Shown: positions 23,673 through 36,003 of the stretch, piece by piece
How the letters are laid out: each line of letters begins with the position of its first letter
Numbering within the stretch: the stretch's first letter is position 1
Source: Gigaspora margarita
Taxonomy: Eukaryota; Glomeromycota; Glomeromycetes; Diversisporales; Gigasporaceae
DNA length: 64,000 nt
Direction: 5' to 3'
Assembly (NCBI GenBank): GCA_009809945.1
Contig: WTPW01001644.1
Location: 72,894-136,893, forward strand
The notes under the pieces: generated by a model
Told to the model about the DNA's origin: nothing
The model's database searches: none
Seen by the model: the letters and a program-made list of their open reading frames with translations, nothing else
Translations under genes and position numbers: made by a program

Positions 23673-24367
23673 TAGAGTTTAGACCCAGGTTGTAGTAAAC
23701 CAGGTCACCCGTGTCAAAACGTTTCACCCGGGTCAAGATTTTACAACCTGGGTCAAATCGGGTTTAAGGTCATAGAAGGGCATTTATTCGATTGATTGAA
23801 TCCATGATGCCTGTAATAATTTTACACTGTATAATTAAAAAAAAAACTTCATACAGAGCAGGTTCACAAACTAATAAGTGCACATGAAAGACTTTTAGGG
23901 AAAGATGGATATGTGTAGAGTATTTATTTACAATCCAAACTCATTAAAGATATAAAACAAAACTTTACAGTTGATGAATCCAAACACACTACTAGAATCG
24001 ATCAAATTAAAAATCATTTTAAGATTCTTTTGCGGTAGCCTTGCAGCAGTCTTTGTTATTAAACGTTTTGTTCTAAAAAAAAACACTTTAAAAAGTATAA
24101 AAGAGTCATCCGGGTAATTTTACAGCAGCAATCTATGTATATAGAGCAGAATATGCTATACGATGCCAATAGATTTCAACTTTTTTATATCTCTATTGTT
24201 ATTAAACATTAAGCCTAAGTTCTGAATGTTGAAGCAGGATTTAGTTGAAGGGCTTCATGTCTCTCAACTCCAGGACCCTTATATGCTACCCATTTTCACC
24301 TGGGTCACCTGATTTCAAAACATACAGGTAACCCAGGTGACAATTTTGCGTTTGGGTCTAACCTCTA
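23673..24367. mobile_element. hAT-like non-autonomous element, 695 bp
   Basis: The tips are tagagtttagaccca at the left and tgggtctaacctcta at the right. Subterminal repeats of accaggtcacc / cacctgggtcacctg type follow. Perfect 8-bp direct repeats, atctaaat, flank it at 23,665-23,672 and 24,368-24,375. An 8-bp duplication with a TAGAG tip is the hAT pattern. No transposase frame is visible. Confidence 0.85.
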
Positions 24368-24603
24368 ATCTAAATTATACCAGATCATTTCTATAAATAT
24401 CAAAAATTAATCTGTTACTGCTATTTATCTTTGCATTTTAATTATGTTACAAATTTTTATATAGTATTTAGATATTTTAACTTTAGAAAATTTATACTTT
24501 CAAGTACAAGAGTTACTTCAGGCACCTGAAATTACAACTCTAGACATAGCAATTTCAAGCACCTAAATTTGCAACTACAGACATAGCTGTGTTGTTACTA
24601 CTA

Positions 24604-24885
24604 GGGTTCCTCAAATTCAAAACAAATCAAATAATTTGCTTATTTGAATTTGATTTGATTTGAAATTCTATATTTGAATTTGATTTGAATTTGAAATTCT
24701 GAATTTGAATTTGATTTGAATTTGAACTTTCAATATAAATTTTCAAATCAAATCATATATTTATCAAATCAAATCAAATATTGCCAATTTGAATTTGATT
24801 TAATTTGAAAATCTTGGATTTGAATTTGATTTGAGTTCAAATATTTGATCAAATCAAATTGAATTAAATCAAATTGCAGAACCCT
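24604..24885. mobile_element. CAAAT-rich inverted-repeat element, copy 2 (282 bp)
   Basis: Tips gggttcctcaaattcaaa and gaaccct enclose reiterated atttgaatttgatttga words. The 9-bp sequence ttactacta is present at 24,595-24,603 and at 24,888-24,896. This shows insertion with a 9-bp target duplication. Confidence 0.88.
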
Positions 24886-24896
24886 ATTTACTACTA

Positions 24897-25267
24897 TAGT
24901 AAATCTTTATAATCCTAAAGACTTATATTAATAATAGTTTTTATTCTCATACATTAAATTAATGTATACAAAGCAAACTAAAAAATATTCATAAACTTGG
25001 ATATTTGATATTCATATATGTAAATAGAATATTATGAACTTGAATAGTTTAATACTTATTATATTCACAGTCAGAACAAATTATATATAGTAATCAAAAC
25101 TGTAATAACAATTTTAATATTTAGATTGATATTTTTTTATTATATACATACACTAAATTATCACAAATAAAATAAACAAATTTTAGACTTAAATAACTTT
25201 TTTTTGTTGTTTAATGGCTATCTACTTTGCCTATAAGGTTTTTCTTGAATATTAATATTATATTAAT
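24897..25267. other. Gene-free A+T-rich DNA
   Basis: No feature can be supported here. Confidence 0.5.
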
Positions 25268-25275
25268 GAGTATAC

Positions 25276-25464
25276 TAGAGTTAACACCTCTATCTGGATA
25301 TATATATCCGGATATATACTATGTCATGTGATATAATGTGACATAGTGGTTTTATATCTGGATATAAATAAATCCGGATTTAAATTTATATCTGGATATA
25401 TACTATGATAAAACCGGATAAATCCGGATATAAAAAATATATCCGGATAGAGGTATTAACTCTA
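25276..25464. mobile_element. hAT-like MITE, 189 bp
   Basis: The tips tagagttaacacctctatc and ..gatagaggtattaactcta are inverted repeats. The 8-bp sequence gagtatac is exact at 25,268-25,275 and 25,465-25,472. The interior repeats tatccggatat words, several changed to tatctggatat, as expected for CpG decay. Confidence 0.88.
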
Positions 25465-25472
25465 GAGTATAC

Positions 25473-26110
25473 AACTAACTACACATGCATATTGGTACCT
25501 AATTTAAGTAGACTGCCTGAAGGTTCTACACTAGGTTCCATACCTGCCAACCAACTAAGGGACCTTCTATTTAAACCACTCTGATCTATGCTCTGCTTAT
25601 TAATATTTACTTATCAACCAAACTACTAGCCTTAGAGCTACTTTACTCTTGTAGAAACTACCAGCCTACCCAGATATGTGTCCCAATCCTATACCAATAT
25701 GGTCTCTAGAAACTGGGTTCTATAGCATTAACCAACACTTGCAGTCAGTGATTATTCTTAAACTGCTATAGTTTCTTTATACTGCCCTTATAAGGTTCAA
25801 TCTGACTCTAGCACTAACCTTCTTTTGGTAGCACTATCAAAGATCTTTATTACCTCCTTACTCAAGACTTGCCTAATAGGTTTCTATTACTCTGGTTTTC
25901 TAAATTTTTCTATGTAATAGTTACACATATGCTCAAAAGCTCCTATCAAGGTGTTAAACCAGGATTACATATTATATATCCAACTGATCGATGAGTCACA
26001 GTTACTAGAACACAGATCTATTTTCTGAAGCATTACCAATGCATTTGAACTTTTGATTTACTACTTAGGAGGTAACAACCTGACAACTTCTCTAAGTCAC
26101 TATACCCTTT
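25473..26110. other. Compositionally distinct stretch, possible coding relic
   Basis: This 640-bp segment is visibly richer in G and C than its surroundings and has little homopolymer. Both strands carry short open runs broken by many stops, and none shows a family I recognise. It may be a very old transposon or gene remnant. Confidence 0.3.
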
Positions 26111-27092
26111 AGACTAAATAACTTATTTTTGAAGACTTAGATTTATATAAATATTTTTTAAATTAATATAAATTAAATAAATTAAATACTATATAAATAT
26201 TTATGAATATAATCTAGATTAAATACTAAAATTAATATAATATAGAATATTTGTACTTATATACAAAATATAAATATCTAGAATATAATGAACTTGGGTA
26301 ATTAATTGCTATCTATTTAGATGTCCTAGCTTAGCTTCTAAAAGCTATAGCTTTAGCTTGAGCTATGCTTTTGAAGTATGAATTATGATGTAATTTCAAA
26401 GTCAAATGACTTTTCAATAGTTAAAAAAAATAGAAGTTATTAACATGAGTCATTTTAATTTTGATTTAATTCTAAATTACTACTTTATTAGCTCAAACTA
26501 ATGCTACTTAAAGTAAGTCAAAGTTTAATGCACATTATATTTATACTTGTAAACTAAACTCTGCTTACCCAAATATAAGTAGTTATGACTCAACTGAGAA
26601 ATCTAATCTGAGTTGTCTAGATAATTCTAGTATATGTTTAAACTCTATCTATCTATGACTATATATTATATATAATATTTGTAGCTTTAACTAACTTATA
26701 AATATGATCACTTTTTTATTAAAAAAGCACTAGCTAATATCTATTAATTAGATTTCAATTTAATCAAATAAACTAGTACTGAACAATGATATCATATAAT
26801 AGCAAAACTTATATAATTTGTTATATTATAATATTATATAAAGTCTTATATATTAATAATATAACATGATTCTATATCATATAATATATTACATAATATT
26901 ATAATATTATTATTATTGAATCTACCTGTGCGTTAACCCATGGGCTAACTATCTGAGTAGTAATTCTATCATAATTGCTGTATAAAAAAATTTTAACTTA
27001 CAATAATTATAATAGTATACTATGATAGCTATTTTTTAAAAACTATTTTGTTGCAAAATTTGATAATCATAATAACACAGTATGTACTAAGG
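26111..27092. other. Gene-free A+T-rich DNA
   Basis: TA-rich low-complexity sequence, densest at 26,800-26,920. No gene or bounded repeat is seen. Confidence 0.5.
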
Positions 27093-27100
27093 TTTAGATA

Positions 27101-27271
27101 GGACCCGGAAATATACATGGATAGGTTAGATTAATTATAAAATTACTAAAATTGAAAGATCTGCAAAAAACCTCAAAAATAATCAAAAAATTACTAAAAA
27201 TAGAAAAGATCTGCATAAACCCCAAAATAAGCAAACTAATACCTGACCTATCTATGTATATTTTGGGGTCC
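27101..27271. mobile_element. MITE family A, copy 3 (171 bp)
   Basis: This copy shares the inverted ends and doubled internal gatctgca segment with the copies at 3.7 and 7.8 kb, with more divergence at the left tip. The 8-bp sequence tttagata flanks it at 27,093-27,100 and 27,274-27,281. An open frame that crosses its right half is fortuitous. Confidence 0.85.
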
Positions 27272-27281
27272 TATTTAGATA

Positions 27282-27670
27282 GTTTGTGTTTGAAATTAGT
27301 TATTAAATTTATTATAAAAATTTGTAATAAAATTATGAGATATTGTAGTACATACTTTATATAGTTGAGTTAGTTTGTATTGAATAACCACTGTGATTTA
27401 TATCAAGGTTTACTATAAAATTATTAAAGCTTGATATTTGTAGTATATAAAAAAACTATACTAATTTGCAATTGAACTAACTATATTAAACTCTGTTCTA
27501 ATTTTTGATATACAAAATATAATTATATTTTACATAGCTTATTGCATTTATATACTGTGTATCTCATTAGTAGTTTATAATAATTTATATTATCTATAAA
27601 ATCTATAACATATTTTTCTTTTAATATTCAAAAAATTTNCTTTTATATTCTTTTAAGTATATATATATAA
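27282..27670. other. Gene-free A+T-rich DNA
   Basis: No feature can be supported. There is an N at 27,639. Confidence 0.45.
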
Positions 27671-27919
27671 GCTGCTATCAATAGAAATCAAGCAGATTAA
27701 CATTTTAAAAAAAATTAATTTCTTAAATTTCACAACTTATATTCAAAAAATTTTGAGACTATATGTAAATTAATATTCAAAAGAAGGTCTAGATATTAAG
27801 CTTTCTTTTAAAAATTAATTTATCAACATAGTCTCAAAATTCACCAAGATATGAGTTATAAAATTAAAGGGTTAATTTTTTTAATAATGTTAATCTGCTT
27901 GAATTCTATTGATAACAGC
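27671..27919. mobile_element. Foldback MITE, 249 bp
   Basis: Inverted ends of about 65 bp run gctgctatcaatagaa..caagcagattaacat at the left, mirrored as atgttaatctgcttg..ttctattgataacagc at the right. A second inverted block, gagactatgt-like, lies inside. No coding capacity or clear target duplication is seen. Confidence 0.7.
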
Positions 27920-29254
27920 CCATATATGCATCATATAAAATCTTATATATAGATTGTNCTAAAATAGATCATGCTAAAATGCCATCCTGAATTATAAAAA
28001 ATTTCTGAGCAGTTGGCCAGAATTATGATTAATTTTATATTAGTAACTATTAAATATTTTAAAACTTGTTTCAGTTTTGTAAAATATATAGTACAAATTT
28101 TTTTAAGGTTAGAGCTAAGACCCTATTAGAGTTAGATTTTAGAGGGTTCTACTTTTAATTAAATATTTTTTATATAGCTTATATAACATTTCACCATCGT
28201 CTAAATTTCAGCAAAACCTTCTGCAATTTATATTGGATTTGTGGAATTTGATAAATAAAAAATTATTTGGCTAAGTTTAAAAATATTTGATTAAAGCTGA
28301 CCAAATGATCTTCAAATGTTTGGACAATTCGCATACTCTAATAACTAACAACAAAAAGCAAGTAAGTACTAAACAATTTATTTTCATAGTTGATGCACAT
28401 GTTTTATACACTAAAGTATTAGCTTTGGTTTATTTAGCTAAGCTGATTTTAAATATTAGCTAATTCAAATCAGTTACAAACATTATACAACCTGTTATAT
28501 TTATTCTAAAAAACAGAGTCCCATGCTACATATAATCAGGTGTAAATTTATTGTCTGGAGTGAAGTGACAAACTCATACTTTTATGCTCTTTGATAACTG
28601 AAATTACGTTTTTGATATTTTATAGTAAAAATATCAAAAATGTATTTTGATATTTTTCTAATGTAATGTCACTAAAAATTTGATCTATATATAACGTACA
28701 TAACAAGACTTTTCAGGAGCTAAAGCTATAAAATTATAAGCTCCAGACTTATACTAGCTACCGGTTCCTAGAAGTATCAAATGTCTTGATTATTTCCTCT
28801 GCTTAGGTTATCCATTCCTGGTTTTGCATGATGACATCACACAGCTATCTAGTTTTATTAGTTGGCAAAACCAAGATGGTAATCTTATAGAATTAACAAC
28901 AAATCTAAAAAAAATATACCCACTTGACTATACTGTTAAAGATTGTGAATTGTGTGCATAAAAAGCCTTATTACAATATACAGACTGCACTAATATAACA
29001 TCATTTAGAAAAGAATCTATGTAATCTAATAAAATAAATAATTATAAAATATATATATACCTTGATAATTATACTTGAGACTATTAGAAGTTAAATTCTA
29101 GTGCCCAAATATAATATTAATATACTTGGGCATCTGGGTTAGAGGCAATAAATATTTTTATTTATATAGTATATAATCACTAGTACACATGCAAGAAAAA
29201 TATAATATATATATATTTCACATAACATAAAGATTTGCATCAGGTCAATTTTAA
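27920..29254. other. Gene-free DNA containing one arm of a 40-bp dispersed repeat
   Basis: The segment 28,812-28,851 (ccattcctggttttgcat..) is the inverted partner of 9,051-9,090. A reduced gcaaaaccaagatgg follows at 28,865-28,879, so this copy may itself be a small palindrome. No gene is seen. Confidence 0.45.
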
Positions 29255-29373
29255 GTACTATATAAGCACAAAATAACATGCAGAACTATTTTCAAATTTT
29301 GCTCTAAATTAAGCTAAATTTAGCCAAAATTTGAACTAATGATACTGCATGTTATTTTGTTATTATGTGGTAC
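29255..29373. mobile_element. Short foldback MITE, 119 bp
   Basis: Both ends are gtac. The arms carry caaaataacatgcag at the left and ctgcatgttattttg at the right, with further inverted matches (caaattttg / caaaatttg) inward. Confidence 0.6.
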
Positions 29374-29526
29374 AAATTATTATTATATTGAGGTTGGGTG
29401 CTTGGAGTATTTTTTTAAAATAATGCAGATATTAATCAGATGCACAATATATATAATTCTAATTTTATAGTTATTTGTAGTTTGAATTTTGAACTAGACT
29501 AAAAAATTTGATAAAAGGATTATGCT

Positions 29527-29727
29527 ATGTTAAAGGAGCTATATAAAAGCAGGTATCTTTGTACTATTTCAGAAAACCATGAAAGTATTGCAAATAAATT
29601 TTGGAATGCATTTCAGAATGCCTTAGATATTAATATTTGTGGAATTGATAAAAAAAGAATAATATTATCAATGATTGCTAATAAACTTCTTTATGATATA
29701 ATAAAAAATTTACTAGTTAGTGTCTAG
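29527..29727 (+). CDS. Unrecognised 66-residue open frame, possibly a fragment
   Basis: The ATG-initiated frame encodes a mildly basic, Ile/Lys/Asn-rich polypeptide (MLKELYKSRYLCTISENHES..) with mixed amino-acid composition and no low-complexity runs. It is the most protein-like frame between 20 and 49 kb. No domain, signal peptide or membrane segment is recognised. A faint run (STKRTMFYNTYKEA) near 30,335-30,376 could belong to the same decayed unit. It may be a transposon-derived fragment or chance. Confidence 0.2.
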   Translation: MLKELYKSRYLCTISENHESIANKFWNAFQNALDINICGIDKKRIILSMIANKLLYDIIKNLLVSV

Positions 29728-31626
29728 CTATATATTATACTGTATAGTGCAGACTATAGTACTCCTTATATCAAAGTACCCTTCTCAAAAAAATTAAATA
29801 GTTGAATATAAAATATCTAATAGATATATATAAAAAACTTTTATATAAAAAATTACTTAGAACTGTATCTAATACTAACTTGGATTTTTCTATATAATAT
29901 AATATATCTAGGGTACCATAATTTGTACTGTACATTATATATCCTATGCAAGAATACTCTCAGAAGATTTTTTGAACCTCCTAATATAATTGCCTAAGAA
30001 TGTTGTTTGATATAACCATGGGTGCATTAATATAATATTTTTAAAAAATGGTTGAACAAAATTAAAAACATAATATTTATCTTAGGTCTCAAATTATCTA
30101 ATTACTGAAGCATACAATAAGCTTGTATTAATGGTCTGGGAGGTATCCAATTAGAAAAACCTAAAATTACTTAGAAAATTAACTCCAAATAAAATATCAA
30201 ATTGAGTATTTTTTTTAAAATAAAGCGAATGTAGTTATAAGTTCTTATAAAACAAAAGTGCTACTAGATTACCTATAAATTATTTAAAAGATAATAAGAA
30301 AGTAATATAGAAGCAATTTCAAGAAGAATACCCTAATAGTACTAAAAGAACTATGTTTTATAATACTTACAAGGAGGCAATATATATATAAAAAAGATTT
30401 AGAAGATCTTTGCTCAATCTGTAATATATATAGATATAAAATATTTGATGAGCTTAGAATGCTAATAAAATACTATGCAGATTTGGATCTTTGATATAAA
30501 TCTATCATTTTAATTAGCACCCTTTAAATATTATTCTAATAGCAATAACTTGCATGTACATTATTTCAAACTTTTTATTTTTTTAAAAAATTATTTTTAA
30601 CTCAAAATAATACCTTAGCACATTTTAAAACAATGTGCAATCTAAATATACATGTGCTATATAACAAATGCAGAGCTTTCCTAAAATCAAAACTAGCAAA
30701 ATAATTTGAAATATTGTATATATAGATCCTACTATAATGCTTGTCTTGAATTAATATATAGATATGCATTATTACATGCAAATACACTATAATTTCACAA
30801 ACATAAATATCTGCAAATTTATCCTATCTTATCTTGAATAATATTCAAAATATATCAATTAACTATCAAATTTTTGAATTCTAACATATGATACTTTTAA
30901 TATTATAATTAACTAACAATAAGAAATAGTTATGATCTGAATACAATGACCTACAAAGATATTTAAAAAAAGATTATGAGAATAAATTAAGGTCGATTCT
31001 TCAGGTTATTTAAAACTATTAATCATTGTATACTTTATGCTTTTGGAGTCTGTTTAGAATTATATAAATTAACCTGTAATCTATGTAGAGTTTTTTTTAA
31101 CTTATTTAGATAAATTCAAGGCTACACATTATCTAATATTCATATGGAATTAAAAGAACTACAAGAATAATAATTATACTTTTTGGTACAACAAACAAGA
31201 AAAGCTTATTTAAATGCACAATTTATTTAAATGCAATATTTAATGTATAATTAGGTAAATTTAACATAATTGGTACCATAATTGTTGTAAATTATAAAAT
31301 AAAAATTCTACCAAAAAGTGCGCATGCATTTAGTGCTAATATATACACATCTGCCTGATAGCAATAATCTTCAAATTCACACTTTTGATTATTAGTTAAC
31401 AGATCCATCCTAAGATACCTGGCTTACAGCTTTCTTATTATATGCTACAATTACAAACTTAATTCTCAGCCCAAATTGGGTTCTTTATATTAGATAATGG
31501 GCCCATTATTACAGCACTAATCAATAATAGTTATTGGGCAATGAAAAGAATAGTACAATTATTCATATTAAAAAATAGTTATTTCTCAAAGCCAGAAAGG
31601 CTAAAATAACAATTGATTATCTTATA
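29728..31626. other. Gene-free A+T-rich DNA
   Basis: A small inverted pair (tactttttggta at 31,178 and taccaaaaagt at 31,310) may bound a MITE of about 145 bp. Otherwise no feature is supported. Confidence 0.4.
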
Positions 31627-32993
31627 CACCCCTTTTTTGGTATTGCTACACCCATATAGATCATTAATTTTTATAATTTTGTATACAATTGGTCAAAAAT
31701 ATCTTGGCACTCACCTAACCAAATTTGATCAACTCTCTTATATTTTAATAATAAAAAAAAGCTGTAAACTTCAAAGAAAACAAGTTAATTGAATTGAGTC
31801 AAATGAGTGCCAAGATATATTTGATCAAATTTTTTATAATATTCTAAATGTCTATCAAATATATGCTGTAGCAAAAATTGGTTTCAAAGTTTGATTCAAG
31901 ATACCATGGCACCCACCAAGCCATATTTGATCAACATTTTTTTTAATTGTTAAAAGCTATAGAATTCTAAAAAAAAAGGTTAATCAAATTTGGTCAGGTG
32001 GGTTCCAAGATATCTTCAATTAAATTTTTTGCAAAATTCTAAACATCTATCATATATAGGATGTAGCAAAAACTGTTTACAAACTTTGATCAAAGATACC
32101 CATCTAACCAAATTCAATCAACTTTTTTATTTTAATTGTAAAAAGCTTTAGATATAAAAAAAGAAAGTAATCGAATTTGATCAGGTAGGTTCCAAGATAT
32201 TTTGATCAAAAATTTTGTAAAATTCTAAATGTCTATCAAATATGTATACAAGTTGTAACAAAAATTGATTTTAAACTTTGATAAAAGATATATATAAAAA
32301 AAAAAGTCAATTGAACTTGGTCAGGTGGGTTCCAATATATCTTCAATCAAAAGTTTGTAAAATTTAAAACATTTATCAAATATTTGCTATAGCAAAATTG
32401 TTTTTAACATTTGATCAAAGATATCTTGGCACCTACCTGACCAAATTCGATCAACTTTTTTTATTTTAATTGTAAAATGCTATAGAATTTAAAGAAAAAA
32501 GTTGCTCAAATTTGGCCAAGTTGGTCCAAGATGTCTTTGATCAAAGTTTTTATAAAGTTCTAAACATCTATCAAACATATGTATAAGCTATAGCTAAAAT
32601 TGTTTTCAAACTTTGATTGAAAATATCTTGGCACCCACCTGAACAAATCTGATCAATTTTTTTTATTTTAACTATAAGAAGCTGTAGAATTCAAAAAAAA
32701 AGTTGATCAAATTTGATCAGATGAGTTCCAATATATCTTTGATCAAATATTTTGTAAAATTCTAAATATAAGCTGCAGAAATAATTGTTTACAAACTTTG
32801 ATCAAAGATATCTTGGCATTTATCTAACCAAATTCGACCAACTTTTTTTATTTTAATTGTAAAAAGCTATTGAATTCAAAGAAAAAGCTGATTGAATTTG
32901 TTCAGGTAGGTTCAAAGATATCTTCAATCAAAGTTAAAAAATTTTTTAAAAAACTAAAATGATCACATGGGTATGCCAATACTAAAAGGGGTG
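31627..32993. mobile_element. Foldback element made of 190-230-bp units
   Basis: The outer ends cacccctttttt-gtattg and the mirrored caatactaaaaggggtg form an imperfect inverted repeat of about 40 bp. Between them six or so related units follow. Each is a palindrome of aactttgatcaaagatatcttggcacc-type sequence, a loop with ttttaattgtaaaaagct, and the complement (ggttccaagatatct). There is no open frame. The related array at 39.5-40.1 kb shares the core words. Confidence 0.75.
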
Positions 32994-33464
32994 AAAATAT
33001 CAATTTTCTTTTTTATTATTTTATTATTTCTTTTAAGCTATTTTATTATCAATTATAATTGTATTTAGCATTATTTATATAATATATTGTTATATTTTTA
33101 TACATTTAGACCTCTTTAAATACACCCTGTTAAGGCTATAGGAAAAATTAAAAAGTTTGCATTTAGAAAGAGTATACATTAATAAAAAGCAAATTATACA
33201 GGCTTTTATAAATTGTGAAAAAACTATACTATGCACTTAGAGAAAATTTACATAATTTGTGTACTTAGAAAAGTGCACTTTGAGAGGTCTGACTGCATCT
33301 AGCTTCTATTATCTTGAACTATACTGTTAACATAAGAGGGATTTGGATTAACAATAACATGTGCAAAGGTATAAAACAAGGTAAAAAAGTTAAAAAAAAT
33401 CAAAATGTGACCAGGCTATCTAGCATATTAGTTGTAGTCTTTAAATTCTTTTAATCAAAATATA
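32994..33464. other. Intergenic DNA with a possible TA-type MITE
   Basis: At 33,105-33,296 the right end (cactttgagaggtctgactgca) resembles a Tc1/mariner-like tip and the left end (tagacctctttaaatacacc) is partly complementary. The pairing is weak. Confidence 0.35.
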
Positions 33465-34790
33465 CAGTTGTTCTCCCATATAATTCCCTTCTATATAATC
33501 ACAAACTCCATATAATTACATAATTTTATGTGTTTATTTTTTTAATATTAAAGATACCTTTATATAATCACATTAATAGTAAAGCTCTATCACATTTTAT
33601 AAAAAATTTTTTATACTAATTTATTAAAAAAATATTTCTTTAAAATCATATTTGTTTATTGGCCATAGTGCTCCTACAAACCGAATCTGTACTAGACTTT
33701 AGTCAAGTCTGCTAACTGGTCTGAATTTGAATATGTTTATATATATATTTCAGTGCTAAACAAGTTTACTTAGTGTATAAAGTTAGAATTAATTAATAAA
33801 ATTTTGTGGATTATAAGATTTTAAAGAATTTTATTAATAAAATTCTATAAAATCTTTAATGCACAAATTTTTATTAGTTAATTCTTACTTTATGCACTAA
33901 ATAAACTTGTTTAGCATCTAAAAATACATCAAATCAGTAGAACTATTTTTATTTTACTTGAATATGCATAATTTTGGATTTTTGATCAAAAAAGTCATAT
34001 TTAAGCATTTTTTCTGATTTAATATATTTTTAGGTGCTAAGTAAATTTACTTAGTGTGCGAGTTATAAGATTTTATAGAATTCTATTAATAAAATCCTAT
34101 GAAATCTTATAATTCACAAGATTTTACTAATTAAGTTATACACTAAGAAAACTTGTTTAGCACCTAAAAATGCATCGAATCAGTAGTATTGTTTTTATTT
34201 TACTTGAAATTTAAAGAATAAATGCATATTTTTAGATTTTTGATTAAAAAAGTAAATTTTAAGCAATGTTTCTCCAAATTTCAAGTAAAATAAAAATAAC
34301 ACTGCCAATTTAATATATTTTTAATGCTGAATTAAGTTTACTTAGTGCATTAAGATATAATTAATTAGTAAAATCTTGTGAATCATAAGATTTCATAGAA
34401 TCTATTAATAAAATTCTATGAAATCTTACTAAGTAAACTTGTTTAGCACCTAAAATATATCAAATTGGTAGTATTGTTTTTTAATTGAAATTTAGAGAAT
34501 AGATACATAATTTTGGATTTTAGATCAAAAAAGTAAAATTTTTGCATTTATTCTTCAAATTTTAAATAAAAAAAACAATACTGCAGATTTAATATATTTT
34601 TAGGTGTTAAACAAGTTCACCTAGTGTATAAAGTTAGAATTAAATAGTTAAATCTTGTGAATCATAAGATTTCATAGGATTTTATTAATATAAAATCTTA
34701 TGATTCACAAGATTTCACTAATTAATTCTAATTTAATGCACTTTCAGAACATAAAAATACATTAAATCAGCATTGTTGTTTTATTTTACT
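33465..34790 (+). mobile_element. TA-flanked palindromic-unit element, truncated copy
   Basis: It starts TA-cagttgttctcccatata like the complete copy at 36,004-37,731. It then passes through a gctcctacaaaccg segment into three to four tandem units of about 330 bp. Each unit is two nested palindromes: one built on ttagtgca..aagtttactta with a perfect aaaattctat hairpin centre, the other on cttgaaattt-gagaatagatgca. The right end is missing or degraded near 34,790. Confidence 0.7.
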
Positions 34791-36003
34791 TGAAATTTGG
34801 AGAAAAGATACTTATATTTTACTTTTTTGATCAAAAATTCCAAATTATGCATTGTTATAAAAAAAAATTTTTTTTTTGTTTAAAAAAAAATTTTTTTTAT
34901 TTTAATCAAAAATTTTAATATCTTGCAATTTCATTAAACAAACTAGTCTTGGGCTTCTAATTAAAAATTTTTAGCACTTAATTTTGTATAAATATATGCC
35001 CTTTAACTCTAACTTTAATACTTGTTTGAACTCTAATCTTAATTTTAATTATTTTTTAAATATTAAACTGCAATATTACAATCTGCTAAATGTAAAAAAT
35101 TATTTTAAATTATAAATAATAATTATTTATAATAAATATTAAAATTTTTAATAACTATTCCATTAGGGACTAAATTATTACTAAATAAAAATACTTAGCA
35201 CTAGGGTTCTGCAATTTGATAACTTCAAAATTTGAATTAAATATTTTAAATTCAAATTCAAATTTGATTTAATTTGACAAATATTTGATTTGGTTTGAAA
35301 ATTACTATTAAAAATTCAAATTTAAATAAAATAAAATTCAAATATTTGAATCAAATTAAATTCAAATCAGGATCAATTTGATTTGTTCAAATTCAACTTA
35401 ATATTATATTTGATTTAAATTGAATTTGAAAAACCCTAATTAGCACTAAAGTCTTCCTATATATACATTTTTAATTTTAATTCAATTCTAACTCTAAATT
35501 CTAGCATGCATTGTATTTTTTCAAATGAATTACAACTAGAATATTACTTTTAGTAAAAATTTATTTTATTTGAAAATAAATTATTTGTAGTAAAACTAGA
35601 ATATTTATTTATATAAAGATTATTTAAATTTATAAATTTTTAAATTTTTTAAAAAATTTAAAAAATGTATCTAATAACTAGTTGTACTCTAATATAATTC
35701 AATTCTTATCCTAGCTTTAATATTAATAAACTTTAATATTTTATTATACAATCTAAATTTTCAAATGCAATTTGTAATGCTATAATGCTGTATCACTATT
35801 ACAACTAAATTATTTCTGTATTTTTAAATTTATTTTAATTAAACAAATTTTTATTAAATAAATATAGAAAAAAGTTAATAAAAATAGGATATTTTCTAAA
35901 TACAAACCAAATTTGATAAATCTAATTTTACATAGTTATAGAATTTAGAAAAAAATTAATTAGTTGTGATATTTTATAATAAAAATAAACAGATATTAAT
36001 ATA
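34791..36003. other. Gene-free DNA holding one CAAAT element
   Basis: Apart from the element at 35,204-35,437 this is A/T homopolymer-rich sequence with no gene. The runs of t and a at 34,857-34,900 form a simple palindrome. Confidence 0.5.
35204..35437. mobile_element. CAAAT-rich inverted-repeat element, copy 3 (234 bp)
   Basis: Tips gggttctgcaatttga and tttgaaaaaccct enclose reiterated aaattcaaat / atttgaat words. The 9-bp target ttagcacta is exact at 35,195-35,203 and 35,440-35,448. Confidence 0.87.

Noticed and set aside
9051-28851. A single 20-kb transposon bounded by the 40-bp inverted pair
   Set aside because: Similarity stops after about 42 bp, no target duplication is seen, and the interval holds independent elements. 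Two scattered copies are the simpler reading.
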